Shown here piece by piece: positions 55,822 to 64,000 of a stretch of 64,000 nucleotides of DNA (position 1 is its first letter; the number at the start of each line of letters is the position of its first letter). Made by a program: the position numbers and the translations under genes. The notes under the pieces are model-generated. The model ran no database searches and had not been told where the DNA came from. It saw only the letters and a list, made by a program, of their open reading frames with translations. This DNA comes from Oxalobacteraceae bacterium CAVE-383. Lineage in GTDB: Bacteria > Pseudomonadota > Gammaproteobacteria > Burkholderiales > Burkholderiaceae_D. The stretch covers positions 124,001 to 188,000 of the forward strand of contig REGP01000006.1 of NCBI GenBank assembly GCA_004134995.1. Direction: 5' to 3'.

Positions 55822-58272
55822 ATGGCCTCCCGCGCCCCTCGCACTCCCGTCACTACCAAAGCGCCCGACGGGCTGGGTTCCGTTCTCAGCACCGTCTCCG
55901 GCCCCTCCACCGGCTTGCCGGCCGCCCAGGCCAAAAAGGGCGGTCCCGCCCCCAGCGATCTGCTGCAAAAAATTATCTCTTCTTCGGCATTGTCGGCCGC
56001 CTTGCCTGCCAATGCGAACAAGGCCGGCGAGTATGGCGAAGACGCGCGTACGCCGCAGGCCGGCGCCACCGCGGCGCCCGATTCGCCATTGGCCTGCGCC
56101 AGTACCGTGAGCGAGAAAATGGCGTCGGGCAAGGTTGGCGACGGCGTCGCGCCCGCCGGCGAGAACCGCACCGTGGGACCGCTCGATCGCGTGCGCGTCG
56201 ATTCCGGCGGCCAGATGCTGAGCACCAACCAGGGCGTTGCGATTGCCGATAATCAGAATTCCCTGAAGATCGGCCTGCGCGGCCCGACTGCGCTGGAAGA
56301 CTTTATCCTGCGCGAAAAAATCACCCATTTCGATCACGAACGAATTCCCGAGCGCGTGGTGCATGCACGCGGCTCCGCCGCGCACGGCTATTTCGAATGC
56401 TATAAGGAGTTGAGCGCGCTGACCAAGGCGGCGCCATTCGCCGAAGCCGGCAAGCGCACGCCGGTGTTCGTCCGCTTTTCGACCGTGGCGGGCGAACGCG
56501 GATCGGCCGATACCGTGCGCGACGTGCGCGGCTTCGCGGTGAAGTTCTATACGGATGCCGGCAACTGGGATCTGGTAGGCAATAATATTCCGGTATTTTT
56601 TATCCAGGACGCCATGAAGTTTCCGGATTTGGTGCACGCTTTGAAACCGGAACCGCATTTCGCCATGCCGCAGGCATCCAGTGCGCACGACACCTTCTGG
56701 GATTTCGTTTCGCTGATGCCGGAATCGACCCATATGCTGATGTGGCAGATGTCCGATCGCGCCATTCCGCGCAGCTATCGCATGATGCAGGGTTTCGGCG
56801 TGCATACCTTCCGGCTGGTCAACGCGCAAGGCGAATCGGTATTCTGCAAATTCCACTGGACGCCGCTGGCCGGCACGCATTCGCTGGCCTGGGACGAGGC
56901 GGTCAAGATTTCCGGCGCCGATGCCGATTTTCATCGGCGCGATCTGTGGGAAGCGATCGAGGGGGGCGCCGCGCCGGAATGGGAGCTCGGCCTGCAGGTA
57001 TTCAGCGAAGAACAGGCCGCGCAATTCGGCTTCGACGTCCTGGACCCGACCAAGCTGGTGCCGGAGGAAATGATTCCGGTGGTGGCGGTCGGCAAGCTGG
57101 TGCTGGATCGCAATCCCGACAATTTTTTCGCGGAAACCGAGCAGGTCGCGTTCTGCACCGCGCATATCGTGCCCGGCATCGATTTCACCAACGATCCTTT
57201 GCTGCAGGGGCGTATTCATTCCTATGTCGATACGCAGATTTCGCGTCTCGGCGGCCCGAATTTCCATGAGATTCCGATCAATACGCCGGTCAACGCCATC
57301 CACAATAACCAGCGCGACGGCATGCATCGCCAGGCGATCAATCGCGGCCGCGTTTCCTACGAGCCGAATTCGCTGGGCGGCGGTTGTCCGTTCCAGGCCG
57401 GCATGCAGAATGGCTTCACCAGTTTTCCGGAGCATATCGCGGAAGACAAGGTGCGCGGCAAGGCCGAGTTGTTCGCCGATCATTATTCGCAGGCGAAGCT
57501 GTTCTGGATCAGCCAGACGCCGCTTGAACAGCAGCATATCGTCAATGCTTTCCGCTTTGAATTGAGCCGGGTCCAGACCCAGGCCATCCGCGAGCGCGTG
57601 GTCTCGCTGCTGGCCAATGTCGATGCGGCGCTGGCCGAAGGGGTGGCGGGGGGCTTGGGCTTCCCGGTACCGCCGGCCGCGCCGCTGGCCAGCGATTTGA
57701 AGCCGCCGCAATTCCAGCCTTCGCCGGCTTTGTCGCTGTTCGGGCATCCGGGCGACGGCTCGATCAAGACGCGCCGGATCGCCATTCTGGTGGCCGACGG
57801 CATCGATGTCGTTTCGGCGCGCCGGATGTATACGGACTTGCTGGCCGATGGCGCGGTGCCGCGTTTTGTGGGCATGCAGTTGGGGCAGATCGGCGGTGGA
57901 AACGGCGGCAACGGCGGCAAGAATGACGAAGTGCTGAACGTTGACGTTTCTCTGGAAGCCTTGCCGTCCGTGCTGTACGACGCGGTGATCGTGCCGGATG
58001 GCGAGATGGCGGCCGGCAGTTGGAGCGCGGCCGGGCCGGCGCTGGAATTTCTGCGCGATCAGTACCGCCATTGCAAGCCGATGCTGGCGATCGGCGCCGC
58101 CAAGGCCTTGTTCGACAAGGCCGGCCTGTCGATGTCGCTGCCGGACGGCGGTCCGGACGAAGGCGTGATCGTGGTCGGCGCCGGGGAATCCGGAAACGGG
58201 CTGGCGCGCTTCGTGAAAGCACTGGGAACGCATCGTATTTTTGCGCGCGAAACCACGCCGGCCCGCGTTTGA
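55822..58272 (+). CDS. katE: Large-subunit catalase HPII
   Basis: Heme catalase disproportionating hydrogen peroxide. 816 residues: a ~120-residue N-terminal extension, the catalase core with catalytic His181 (RVVHARG) and Asn254 ([12 protein letters not shown]), the heme-ligand tyrosine region [18 protein letters not shown], and a C-terminal DJ-1/PfpI-like domain ([23 protein letters not shown]). This is the clade-2 large-subunit layout; E. coli KatE has 753 residues. Part of the extra length is in the N-terminus, the rest includes a Gly/Asn loop [10 protein letters not shown] near 690. Palindromic element 2 follows 9 bases after the stop. Confidence 0.97.
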   Translation: MASRAPRTPVTTKAPDGLGSVLSTVSGPSTGLPAAQAKKGGPAPSDLLQKIISSSALSAALPANANKAGEYGEDARTPQAGATAAPDSPLACASTVSEKMASGKVGDGVAPAGENRTVGPLDRVRVDSGGQMLSTNQGVAIADNQNSLKIGLRGPTALEDFILREKITHFDHERIPERVVHARGSAAHGYFECYKELSALTKAAPFAEAGKRTPVFVRFSTVAGERGSADTVRDVRGFAVKFYTDAGNWDLVGNNIPVFFIQDAMKFPDLVHALKPEPHFAMPQASSAHDTFWDFVSLMPESTHMLMWQMSDRAIPRSYRMMQGFGVHTFRLVNAQGESVFCKFHWTPLAGTHSLAWDEAVKISGADADFHRRDLWEAIEGGAAPEWELGLQVFSEEQAAQFGFDVLDPTKLVPEEMIPVVAVGKLVLDRNPDNFFAETEQVAFCTAHIVPGIDFTNDPLLQGRIHSYVDTQISRLGGPNFHEIPINTPVNAIHNNQRDGMHRQAINRGRVSYEPNSLGGGCPFQAGMQNGFTSFPEHIAEDKVRGKAELFADHYSQAKLFWISQTPLEQQHIVNAFRFELSRVQTQAIRERVVSLLANVDAALAEGVAGGLGFPVPPAAPLASDLKPPQFQPSPALSLFGHPGDGSIKTRRIAILVADGIDVVSARRMYTDLLADGAVPRFVGMQLGQIGGGNGGNGGKNDEVLNVDVSLEALPSVLYDAVIVPDGEMAAGSWSAAGPALEFLRDQYRHCKPMLAIGAAKALFDKAGLSMSLPDGGPDEGVIVVGAGESGNGLARFVKALGTHRIFARETTPARV

Positions 58273-58281
58273 TGGGGTTCC

Positions 58282-58413
58282 GTCAAAGCGTCTTCAGGCC
58301 GGGCGCAATGGGGGTTTGTACTCCGTTCGTGTCCTCCGCCGGCCTGCGGCCGGCTCCCCCTTTACCTCACTGCGCACAAACCCCCATTGCGCCCAGCCTG
58401 AAGACGCTTTGAC
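58282..58413 (-). repeat. Palindromic element 2 (reversed core)
   Basis: 38-base arms (58282-58319 and 58376-58413), inverted repeats with one mismatch and no similarity to the arms of element 1 apart from the innermost TTGT/ACAA. The 56-base core is, in reverse complement, that of element 1, with a central mini-hairpin GCCGGCC-GCA-GGCCGGC whose stem bases changed in a pair-preserving way. It lies just after katE, in inverted orientation to element 1 about 3 kb away. Confidence 0.9.
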
Positions 58414-58499
58414 TGCTGTTTATGCGTCTGCGGGCGTTTGTATTTGCGGACTTTTTTTCTGACTAGTGGATAATGTCGCTCAGATCAATATTCCACGGA

Positions 58500-59390
58500 A
58501 TGAAGATGAGCGACTCTAAAGATGCCGGCATGGATAGCGCGCCGTTTCCGGATACGCTGAGCGGCCTGCCCGGCATTATTGCCGGCAATGCATTCGTGGC
58601 CGGGCAGGGCGCCCAGGTTTTATCCTGGCGCGACGGCGCGGACCGCGAGAGGCTGTACCTGTCGCCGCTGACCGGCGGCCTGAAGGATGGCGACGGCGAT
58701 GGCGGCGATCTGCGGGCAAAGGCCATCAGAGGCGGTTCGCCGATCAGTTTTCCGCAATTTTCCGGACGCGGCGCATTGCCCAAGCATGGGTTTATCAGAA
58801 ACATGCGCTGGACCCCGGCTGCCCACGACGGCGGGGCCTCGCTCACGCTGAACTGCCGCGACAATGCCGCCACCCGGCGCCTCTGGCCGCATGCCTTTGC
58901 CGCGCGCATGGAAGTGCATGCCGGCGCGCAGCGCCTGCACATGGCGTTGACCGTTACCAATACCGGCGATGCGCCTTGCGAATTCACCGTGGCCTTGCAT
59001 ACCTATCTGCGGGTCGGCGATGTGCGCAATGCGCGGCTGCAGGGTTTACAGGATGTGTCGTATCAGGATGCCACGGCCGGTAATGTGCTGGTGGCGCAGG
59101 CCGAGCCGGATCTGCGCATCGCCGGGGAGCTGGACCGGGTTTATCTGTCGCCGCCGCAACGGTTGACCTTGCATGAGCCTGGCGTGGCGCCGCTGCTGAT
59201 CGAACAGCAGGGATTCGCGGACAGCGTGGTCTGGAATCCCGGGCCGTTGAACGCCGTCGCGCTGGCCGACTTTCCCGATGACGGCTGGCTGCATATGCTG
59301 TGCGTCGAAGCCGCCTGCGTCGATGCGCCGGTGCGCCTGGCGCCGGGCCAGAGCTGGACCGGTTCGCAAACGCTGTCCCTGGTCGGCTAA
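58500..59390 (+). CDS. Aldose 1-epimerase/D-hexose-6-phosphate mutarotase-like protein (YeaD type)
   Basis: About 296 residues, galactose-mutarotase-like fold. Motifs: GGSPISFPQFSGRGALPKHGFIRNMRW (substrate loop), FTVALHTYLRVGDV and the later VVWNPGP...LADFPDDGWLHMLCVEAA, which match YeaD-type glucose-6-phosphate epimerases. The start is uncertain (ATG at 58473, 58500 or 58506), and none has a strong ribosome-binding site. Stand-alone gene, followed by a DUF2863-type gene after 69 bases. Confidence 0.9.
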   Translation: MKMSDSKDAGMDSAPFPDTLSGLPGIIAGNAFVAGQGAQVLSWRDGADRERLYLSPLTGGLKDGDGDGGDLRAKAIRGGSPISFPQFSGRGALPKHGFIRNMRWTPAAHDGGASLTLNCRDNAATRRLWPHAFAARMEVHAGAQRLHMALTVTNTGDAPCEFTVALHTYLRVGDVRNARLQGLQDVSYQDATAGNVLVAQAEPDLRIAGELDRVYLSPPQRLTLHEPGVAPLLIEQQGFADSVVWNPGPLNAVALADFPDDGWLHMLCVEAACVDAPVRLAPGQSWTGSQTLSLVG

Positions 59391-59459
59391 CCGGCTGGCA
59401 TTATTCCAATCTTTCCCTTCCTTTTCACTTACCGACGTTGATGTCCAACGCCCGAAACC

Positions 59460-60686
59460 ATGCCAAAGAACAAGCGCCCGACGCCCGACAAAACCGTTTC
59501 GTCGCCGGAAGAAAAAGAAGACGCGCTGATCCGGCGCATCGGCGAACTGGCGCTCATGCTGGCCGAGCAGGAGGATGGCGCCGACGAAGCTGCGATGCGC
59601 AAGCGCCAGGACGATGCGGCCGAGCTGAACAAGATCATCCGCAAATGCCTGCATCGGCAGGAGGACGATATCCTGTACGAAGCGCTTGAATCCAGCAAGG
59701 ATCTGGACGTCGCGGCATGGCAGCTGCTGCGGGAAACCATGGCCGAAGCGTCCGAGGTCGCGGTGATCCGGCGCGAGCAGGAGGGCGATGTCGAAATCAA
59801 TGCCTTCGTGATTCCGGTGTTCGCGCGCACCGACGGCGGCTTGCAGGCGGAGCAGTGCTTTACCGATCAGGAAGCGTTCGAGCAGCTCGGCAAAAGCATG
59901 CAGCAGGCCGGCCTGGAAAGCCCGGAGGCCAAGGTGGTGTTGATCAATCATGCTTACCATCTGGATGAAATCGACAGCATTACCTATTCGCATCTGAGCG
60001 ACATGCTGCGCGATGCCTACGCCTCGATGACCGACAAAAAAGCGGCGGCGACGCCGGCCATCGATCGCAGTTTCGGCGGCTGGCCGGACAATCTGTTTCT
60101 GCCCGGCGATCAGGCCATCGAATTGCGCTTTCTGCTGGGATTCGCATTAAAGCGCGTCGACGATGCTTTTTACCGCGTGCCGGAAGACGAAGCGGGCATG
60201 GATGCCTATTTCGAGCAGCGCGCCGCGCGTTTCCAGCAATGGACGATATCCGCCGCGCCGCTGCTGAAGCGCCTGCTGGTCGACGACGGCGCCGCGATCG
60301 ACGTCAATTTCCTGTATCAGGATCTGTTCCATGGCGGCAAGGAGCGCGGCATCGCCGAATATTTCATGCTGCAAATGATGTCCACCCTGAATCAGGGATT
60401 GGCCGATTGCGGCATCGAGCCGGAAGCCACGCATGCCCTGGCCGGGCCGGTCAATCTGGGCGACGATATTTTCCTGCGCGTGAATCTGTATCGGAAAAGC
60501 GATGACGCGCTGGTGGTCACCGCCGAAAAGCCGTTCGGCGCTGGCATCGGCAGCGACCTGGATTTGCAGAATGAAATCGACGACGTCTACGATGCGCTGG
60601 GCACCATCGGCGTCGACGCGCTGGCGATCGCCAGCGGTTTCGATGCACAGGGCCATCCGCTGGAAGTGCGGCCTTATTCAAATTAA
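59460..60686 (+). CDS. DUF2863-like conserved protein
   Basis: 408 residues, acidic, soluble, without signal peptide. N-terminus helical with a charged coiled region (RRIGELALMLAEQEDGADEAAMRKRQDDAAELNKII). Middle and C-terminal alpha/beta parts include INAFVIPVFARTDGG and DIFLRVNLYRKSDDALVVTAEKP. Size, N-terminal layout and host group suggest the DUF2863 family of Burkholderiales. Function unknown, and the family call is from memory. Confidence 0.65.
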   Translation: MPKNKRPTPDKTVSSPEEKEDALIRRIGELALMLAEQEDGADEAAMRKRQDDAAELNKIIRKCLHRQEDDILYEALESSKDLDVAAWQLLRETMAEASEVAVIRREQEGDVEINAFVIPVFARTDGGLQAEQCFTDQEAFEQLGKSMQQAGLESPEAKVVLINHAYHLDEIDSITYSHLSDMLRDAYASMTDKKAAATPAIDRSFGGWPDNLFLPGDQAIELRFLLGFALKRVDDAFYRVPEDEAGMDAYFEQRAARFQQWTISAAPLLKRLLVDDGAAIDVNFLYQDLFHGGKERGIAEYFMLQMMSTLNQGLADCGIEPEATHALAGPVNLGDDIFLRVNLYRKSDDALVVTAEKPFGAGIGSDLDLQNEIDDVYDALGTIGVDALAIASGFDAQGHPLEVRPYSN

Positions 60687-60706
60687 ATACTGCTAAATAC
60701 GGCTCT

Positions 60707-61942
60707 CTATTTTTTAATCTCGATGTCCGGCAGCAGAATCGTCAGCATGCCCAGCAGCGGCAAGAACGAGCACAGCTTGTAGACATAGGCGATGCCGGCG
60801 ATATCGGCGATATGCCCCATGCCGGCGGCGCCCAGGCCGCCGATGCCGAACATCAGGCCGAAGAAAATGCCGGCGATCATGCCGACATTGCCCGGCACCA
60901 GCTCCTGCGCATACACCACGATCGCCGAAAACGCCGAGGCGATCACGAAGCCGATCACCACCGTCAGCACGCCGGTCCAGAACAGGCTGACATACGGCAT
61001 CATCAGCGTGAACGGCGCGGCGCCCAGAATGGAAATCCAGATCACGCGCTTGCGGCCGATGCGGTCGCCGATCGGACCGCCGAAGAAGGTGCCGGCGGTC
61101 ACCGCGGCCAGGAACAGGAACAGATACATCTGCGCGGTGGATACCTGCAGGCCGAATTTATCGATCAGATAAAACGTGTAGTAACTGGTCAGGCTCGACA
61201 TATAGATAAATTTGGAAAACACCAGCATGGCAAGCACCGCCAGCGAGCCCAGCACGCGGCCGCGCGACAACTGCGGGCCGTGGCGCTGGCCGGTCTTCAG
61301 CTTGAACAGCGTCAAGTGGCCGGCATACCAGCGGCTCACGGTATACAGCACGCAGATCGCCAGCACGGCGAACAGCATGAACCAGCCGATATGGCCGCGG
61401 CCGTGGCCGATGATGATCAGCGCCGCCATCAACGGCCCGAGCGCGCTGCCGGCATTGCCGCCGACCTGGAACATCGCTTGCGCCAGCCCGTAGCGTCCGC
61501 CGGACGCCATGCGGGCAACGCGCGATGCTTCGGGATGGAAGGTCGACGAACCGACGCCGATCATGCCGGCCGACAGCAGCAGCATCGGAAAGCTGTGCAC
61601 CGAAGCCAGCATGCCGATGCCGGCCAGCGTGAAGCACATGCCGATCGGCAGCAGATACGGTTTCGGATGGCGGTCGGTGTACAGCCCGATCCACGGCTGC
61701 AGCAGCGAGGCGGTGCATTGGAAAGTCAGCGTGATCAGGCCGATCTGCGTGAAGCTCAGGCCGAATTCGGTTTTCAGCATCGGATAAACCGCCGGCAGCA
61801 CGGATTGGATCAGATCATTCAGCAAGTGCACGAAGGCAACGGCGCCCAGCATGCGCAGTACGATTTCCTGGGCGTGTCCGGAATGGTGGGAGGCCGGCGC
61901 GGCGGCCGCAGCGGCGGCAGGGGAGGATGCGGTGGAAGGCAT
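60707..61942 (-). CDS. fsr: MFS transporter, fosmidomycin-resistance (Fsr) type
   Basis: 411 residues with 12 membrane helices. Fsr-like features: VAFVHLLNDLIQSVLPAVYPMLKTEFGLSFTQIG, the loop DRHPKPYLLPIG, STFHPEASRVARM and GGPIGDRIGRKRV. Fsr exports fosmidomycin in E. coli; the natural substrate is uncertain. A Pro/Ala-rich N-terminus with one His pair precedes helix 1. ATG at 61942 is preferred to the in-frame TTG at 61957. Divergent from an AraC regulator with 92 bases between. Confidence 0.9.
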   Translation of the reverse strand: MPSTASSPAAAAAAAPASHHSGHAQEIVLRMLGAVAFVHLLNDLIQSVLPAVYPMLKTEFGLSFTQIGLITLTFQCTASLLQPWIGLYTDRHPKPYLLPIGMCFTLAGIGMLASVHSFPMLLLSAGMIGVGSSTFHPEASRVARMASGGRYGLAQAMFQVGGNAGSALGPLMAALIIIGHGRGHIGWFMLFAVLAICVLYTVSRWYAGHLTLFKLKTGQRHGPQLSRGRVLGSLAVLAMLVFSKFIYMSSLTSYYTFYLIDKFGLQVSTAQMYLFLFLAAVTAGTFFGGPIGDRIGRKRVIWISILGAAPFTLMMPYVSLFWTGVLTVVIGFVIASAFSAIVVYAQELVPGNVGMIAGIFFGLMFGIGGLGAAGMGHIADIAGIAYVYKLCSFLPLLGMLTILLPDIEIKK

Positions 61943-62034
61943 ATTGAATAGAATCAAATGATAATTTACCGGCCATCAGTGTAATATTGTTCTTTCAAAC
62001 GTATGTGCCATTAATCGTCGAATATGTGACAAAA

Positions 62035-62835
62035 ATGCCTGACACTCCTTCCCGTAGCAGGGACGCGCTGGCGTATCAGTTCGTTCCCCGGATCGTCACC
62101 GCCCTGGCCAAAGAGGAGGCGCATGGCGCCGCCATTGCGCCGCATTCGCATGTGCGCGCCCAGTTGCTGTATGCCAGCGAGGGCGTGATGCAGGTCAGCA
62201 GCGAGGACGGCGTCTGGCTGATCCCGCCGCAGCGCGGATTGCTGATTCCGCCCGGCGTGGAACACGAATTGATCATGCTGGGCAAGGTCAGCATGCGCAC
62301 GCTTTACATCGAAGCGGGCGCCGCGCAGGGCTTTGGGCCGGGCTGCCGGGTGATTGAAGTCAGCCGCCTGCTGCGCGAACTGATCCTGGCGCTGGTCGCG
62401 GAGCCGATCGAATATCCATTGCCGGGCCGCGGCGAACATCTGGCGGCGCTGATCCTGTCCGAAATCGCCGCCGCCGCGACCGTGCCGATCGCCATTCCGT
62501 GGCCGCGCGACCGGCGCCTGACCGGCATTTGCAGCGCCATCATGCGCCAGCCCGGCGCGCAGCGCACCATCGAAGAATGGGCCGGCGACGCCGGCGCCAG
62601 CGGCCGCACCCTGATGCGTCTGTTCCCGAAGGAAACCGGCTTGCGCTATCGCCAGTGGGTGCAGCAGGTGCATCTGGCCGATGCCTTCTGCCGTCTCGCG
62701 CGCGGCGAGAGCGTAGGCCAGATTGCCAGCGCGCTGGGCTATGCCAGCCCGAGCGCCTTCACCACCATGTTCCGCCGCATTCTCGGCAAGACGCCGCAGC
62801 ATTATTTAACCGAATGGCGCCGGCGCGCCGATTGA
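62035..62835 (+). CDS. AraC-family regulator with cupin domain
   Basis: 266 residues: N-terminal AraC-type cupin (HSHVRAQLLYASEGVMQVSSEDGVWLIPPQRGLLIPPGVEHEL) and C-terminal double helix-turn-helix (IEEWAGDAGASGRTLMRLFPKETGLRYRQWVQQVHLADAFCRLA; IASALGYASPSAFTTMFRRILGKTP). It is divergent from the Fsr transporter and likely its regulator. Start at 62035 (MPDTPSRSRD). The stop is 3 bases from the convergent CDF gene. Confidence 0.93.
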   Translation: MPDTPSRSRDALAYQFVPRIVTALAKEEAHGAAIAPHSHVRAQLLYASEGVMQVSSEDGVWLIPPQRGLLIPPGVEHELIMLGKVSMRTLYIEAGAAQGFGPGCRVIEVSRLLRELILALVAEPIEYPLPGRGEHLAALILSEIAAAATVPIAIPWPRDRRLTGICSAIMRQPGAQRTIEEWAGDAGASGRTLMRLFPKETGLRYRQWVQQVHLADAFCRLARGESVGQIASALGYASPSAFTTMFRRILGKTPQHYLTEWRRRAD

Positions 62836-62838
62836 TTT

Positions 62839-63882
62839 TCAAGCCGTCGCCGGATGCAGGATGCAGGAATGGTCGGTCGTTCCCTGTTCGATCTGCAGGG
62901 TGCTGTGATGCACCGAAAATCGATCCTTCAATTCGCACATCACCTTGTCCATGAAGGCGTCGCCCGGATAGCCGTCCGGCATCACCAGATGCACGGTGAG
63001 GGCGCTTTCCGTGGTGCTCATGCCCCAGATGTGCAGATCATGGATGTCGCTGACGCCCGGCTGGCGCCGCAGGTAGGCGGCAATCGCGTCGCTTTCGATG
63101 TTGGCCGGCACCGCATTCAGCGCCAGTTGCACCGACTCGCGCAGCAGGCCCCAGGTGCCGATCACGATTACGATCACAATCACCAGGCTGATCACCGGAT
63201 CCAGCCAGTACCAGCCGGTCAGCAGCATCGCCACGCCCGCCACAACAACGCCGAGCGATACGGCGGCGTCCGCCATCAGATGCAGATAGGCGCCCCGGAT
63301 ATTCAGATCGCCTTTGCTGCCCTTGACGAACAGCCAGGCCGAGAGGCCGTTGACGGCGATGCCGGCCAGGGCCACCAGCGTGACGGTCATGCCGGCCACT
63401 GCCGGCGGCGAAGCGAAGCGGTGAATCGATTCCAGCGCGATTGCCCCCGAAGCCAGCAACAGCAGCATCGCATTGCCCAGCGCCGCCAGGATCGAGGTGC
63501 TGCGCAGGCCATAGGTATAGCGGGCGTTCGGCGCGCGCTTGGCAAGCACCGCGGCACCCCAGGCCAGCAGCAGTCCCAGCACGTCCGACAGGTTGTGGCC
63601 GGCATCGGCCATCAGGGCGGTTGAATTGGCGATATAGCCGTAAGCGAATTCGATTGCGACAAAGATCGTATTCAGCGCTACCGCAATCGTGAAGGCGTTG
63701 TTGTGATCTGCCGGCACGCCATGATGATGGCCGCCGTGTCCGTGCGAATGGCCGTGATCATGTCCATGTCCTTCATGGCCCTTATGGCCGGCATGGCTGG
63801 CATGGCTGGCATGGTCATCGTGCGCATGGCCTGAATGATCGGCGTGATCTGAATGAGCTGCATGAGTATGGCGTTCGGTCAT
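62839..63882 (-). CDS. CDF metal exporter with His-rich N-terminus (CzcD/DmeF-like)
   Basis: 347 residues. The first ~58 contain more than twenty His residues, mostly as HxH and HGH runs (partly from a 9-base repeat CTGGCATGG, 63788-63814), probably a metal-binding lobe. Six membrane helices follow with the transport-site motifs TALMADAGHNLSDVLG and HLMADAAVSLGVV (HxxxD type, zinc/cobalt/nickel), then a C-terminal cytoplasmic domain with SDIHDLHIWGMS. Start at 63882. No metal regulator gene is adjacent, and bases 63883-64000 show nothing recognisable. Confidence 0.94.
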   Translation of the reverse strand: MTERHTHAAHSDHADHSGHAHDDHASHASHAGHKGHEGHGHDHGHSHGHGGHHHGVPADHNNAFTIAVALNTIFVAIEFAYGYIANSTALMADAGHNLSDVLGLLLAWGAAVLAKRAPNARYTYGLRSTSILAALGNAMLLLLASGAIALESIHRFASPPAVAGMTVTLVALAGIAVNGLSAWLFVKGSKGDLNIRGAYLHLMADAAVSLGVVVAGVAMLLTGWYWLDPVISLVIVIVIVIGTWGLLRESVQLALNAVPANIESDAIAAYLRRQPGVSDIHDLHIWGMSTTESALTVHLVMPDGYPGDAFMDKVMCELKDRFSVHHSTLQIEQGTTDHSCILHPATA

Positions 63883-64000
63883 GAAATGTAATTTTCTGTA
63901 AAGGTGCGCTAAGTGTAGCCGAATCGCGCGGAGGCATCGTCCGGAGGCGTCATTCCGAGGTAACGGGATTCCAGAACGCCTGCGATACATATGGCTTCGC

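Noticed and set aside
55753-58233. 826-codon open frame antisense to katE
   Set aside because: katE is fully supported by catalytic motifs; the antisense frame has no recognisable domain.
58241-58462. 73-codon frame through palindromic element 2
   Set aside because: It is a translation of the repeat core and arms. No ribosome-binding site or conserved protein feature.

Overview
The window is a high-GC chromosomal segment from a betaproteobacterium of the Burkholderiales, most likely Oxalobacteraceae and possibly Collimonas-like. This rests on gene order (lepA-lepB-rnc-era-recO-pdxJ-acpS-nagZ-uvrC-pgsA; gmk-rpoZ-spoT; rph-rdgB-hemW), on families common in that order (DUF4148, DUF2863, TrpX-like binding proteins) and on protein character. 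The genus is an inference. No prophage, transposase, integrase, CRISPR array or rRNA was seen.

0-10.4 kb: a tightly packed housekeeping run, many genes joined by 4-base ATGA/GTGA overlaps, covering translation fidelity, protein secretion, RNA processing, ribosome assembly, DNA repair, vitamin B6, acyl-carrier-protein activation, wall recycling and phospholipid synthesis. It ends in tRNA-Gly(GCC) and tRNA-Cys(GCA), each with its own terminator. 10.4-20.4 kb: a chemoreceptor, an AsmA-family protein, a second identical tRNA-Gly, a Gln-rich small protein, a large PepSY/flavodoxin reductase behind a possible Fur site, and a FUSC-type membrane protein. 20.7-25.8 kb: isocitrate lyase, molybdate transporter genes modBC without modA, a ModE-like regulator and a ClC channel. 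26-37 kb: rlmJ, an EAL/HDOD protein, greB, the gmk-rpoZ-spoT operon, a periplasmic sugar dehydrogenase, yicC, and rph-rdgB-hemW.

37.2-43 kb is a signalling cluster around tRNA-Ser(TGA): an HDOD protein translationally coupled to a PAS-GGDEF-EAL protein, then a LOV (blue-light) diguanylate cyclase divergent from a PilZ/YcgR-like c-di-GMP effector. The LOV/PilZ pair looks less GC-rich than its surroundings. 43-48 kb holds an EF-hand protein, two LysR regulators, a pirin, a DUF4148 repeat protein and another GGDEF cyclase. 48.3-53.8 kb is an aromatic amino acid module: an Lrp-type regulator divergent from a TrpX-like binding protein, hppD and phhA, followed by a PHB-depolymerase-type esterase and a Pr6Pr membrane protein.

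53.8-58.4 kb is the most unusual part. A 620-base gene-free stretch contains two related, probably independent small RNA genes with pyrimidine-rich, anti-Shine-Dalgarno-like 5' parts, plus a third structured unit with a strong terminator. Further on, a ~3 kb cassette (GlsB/YeaQ-type membrane protein and large catalase katE) is bracketed by two long palindromic elements in opposite orientation. These share a 56-57-base core, but each has its own unrelated 38-41-base inverted-repeat arms. 58.5-64 kb: a sugar-phosphate mutarotase-like protein, a DUF2863-type protein, an Fsr-type MFS exporter with a divergent AraC regulator, and a His-rich CDF metal exporter.
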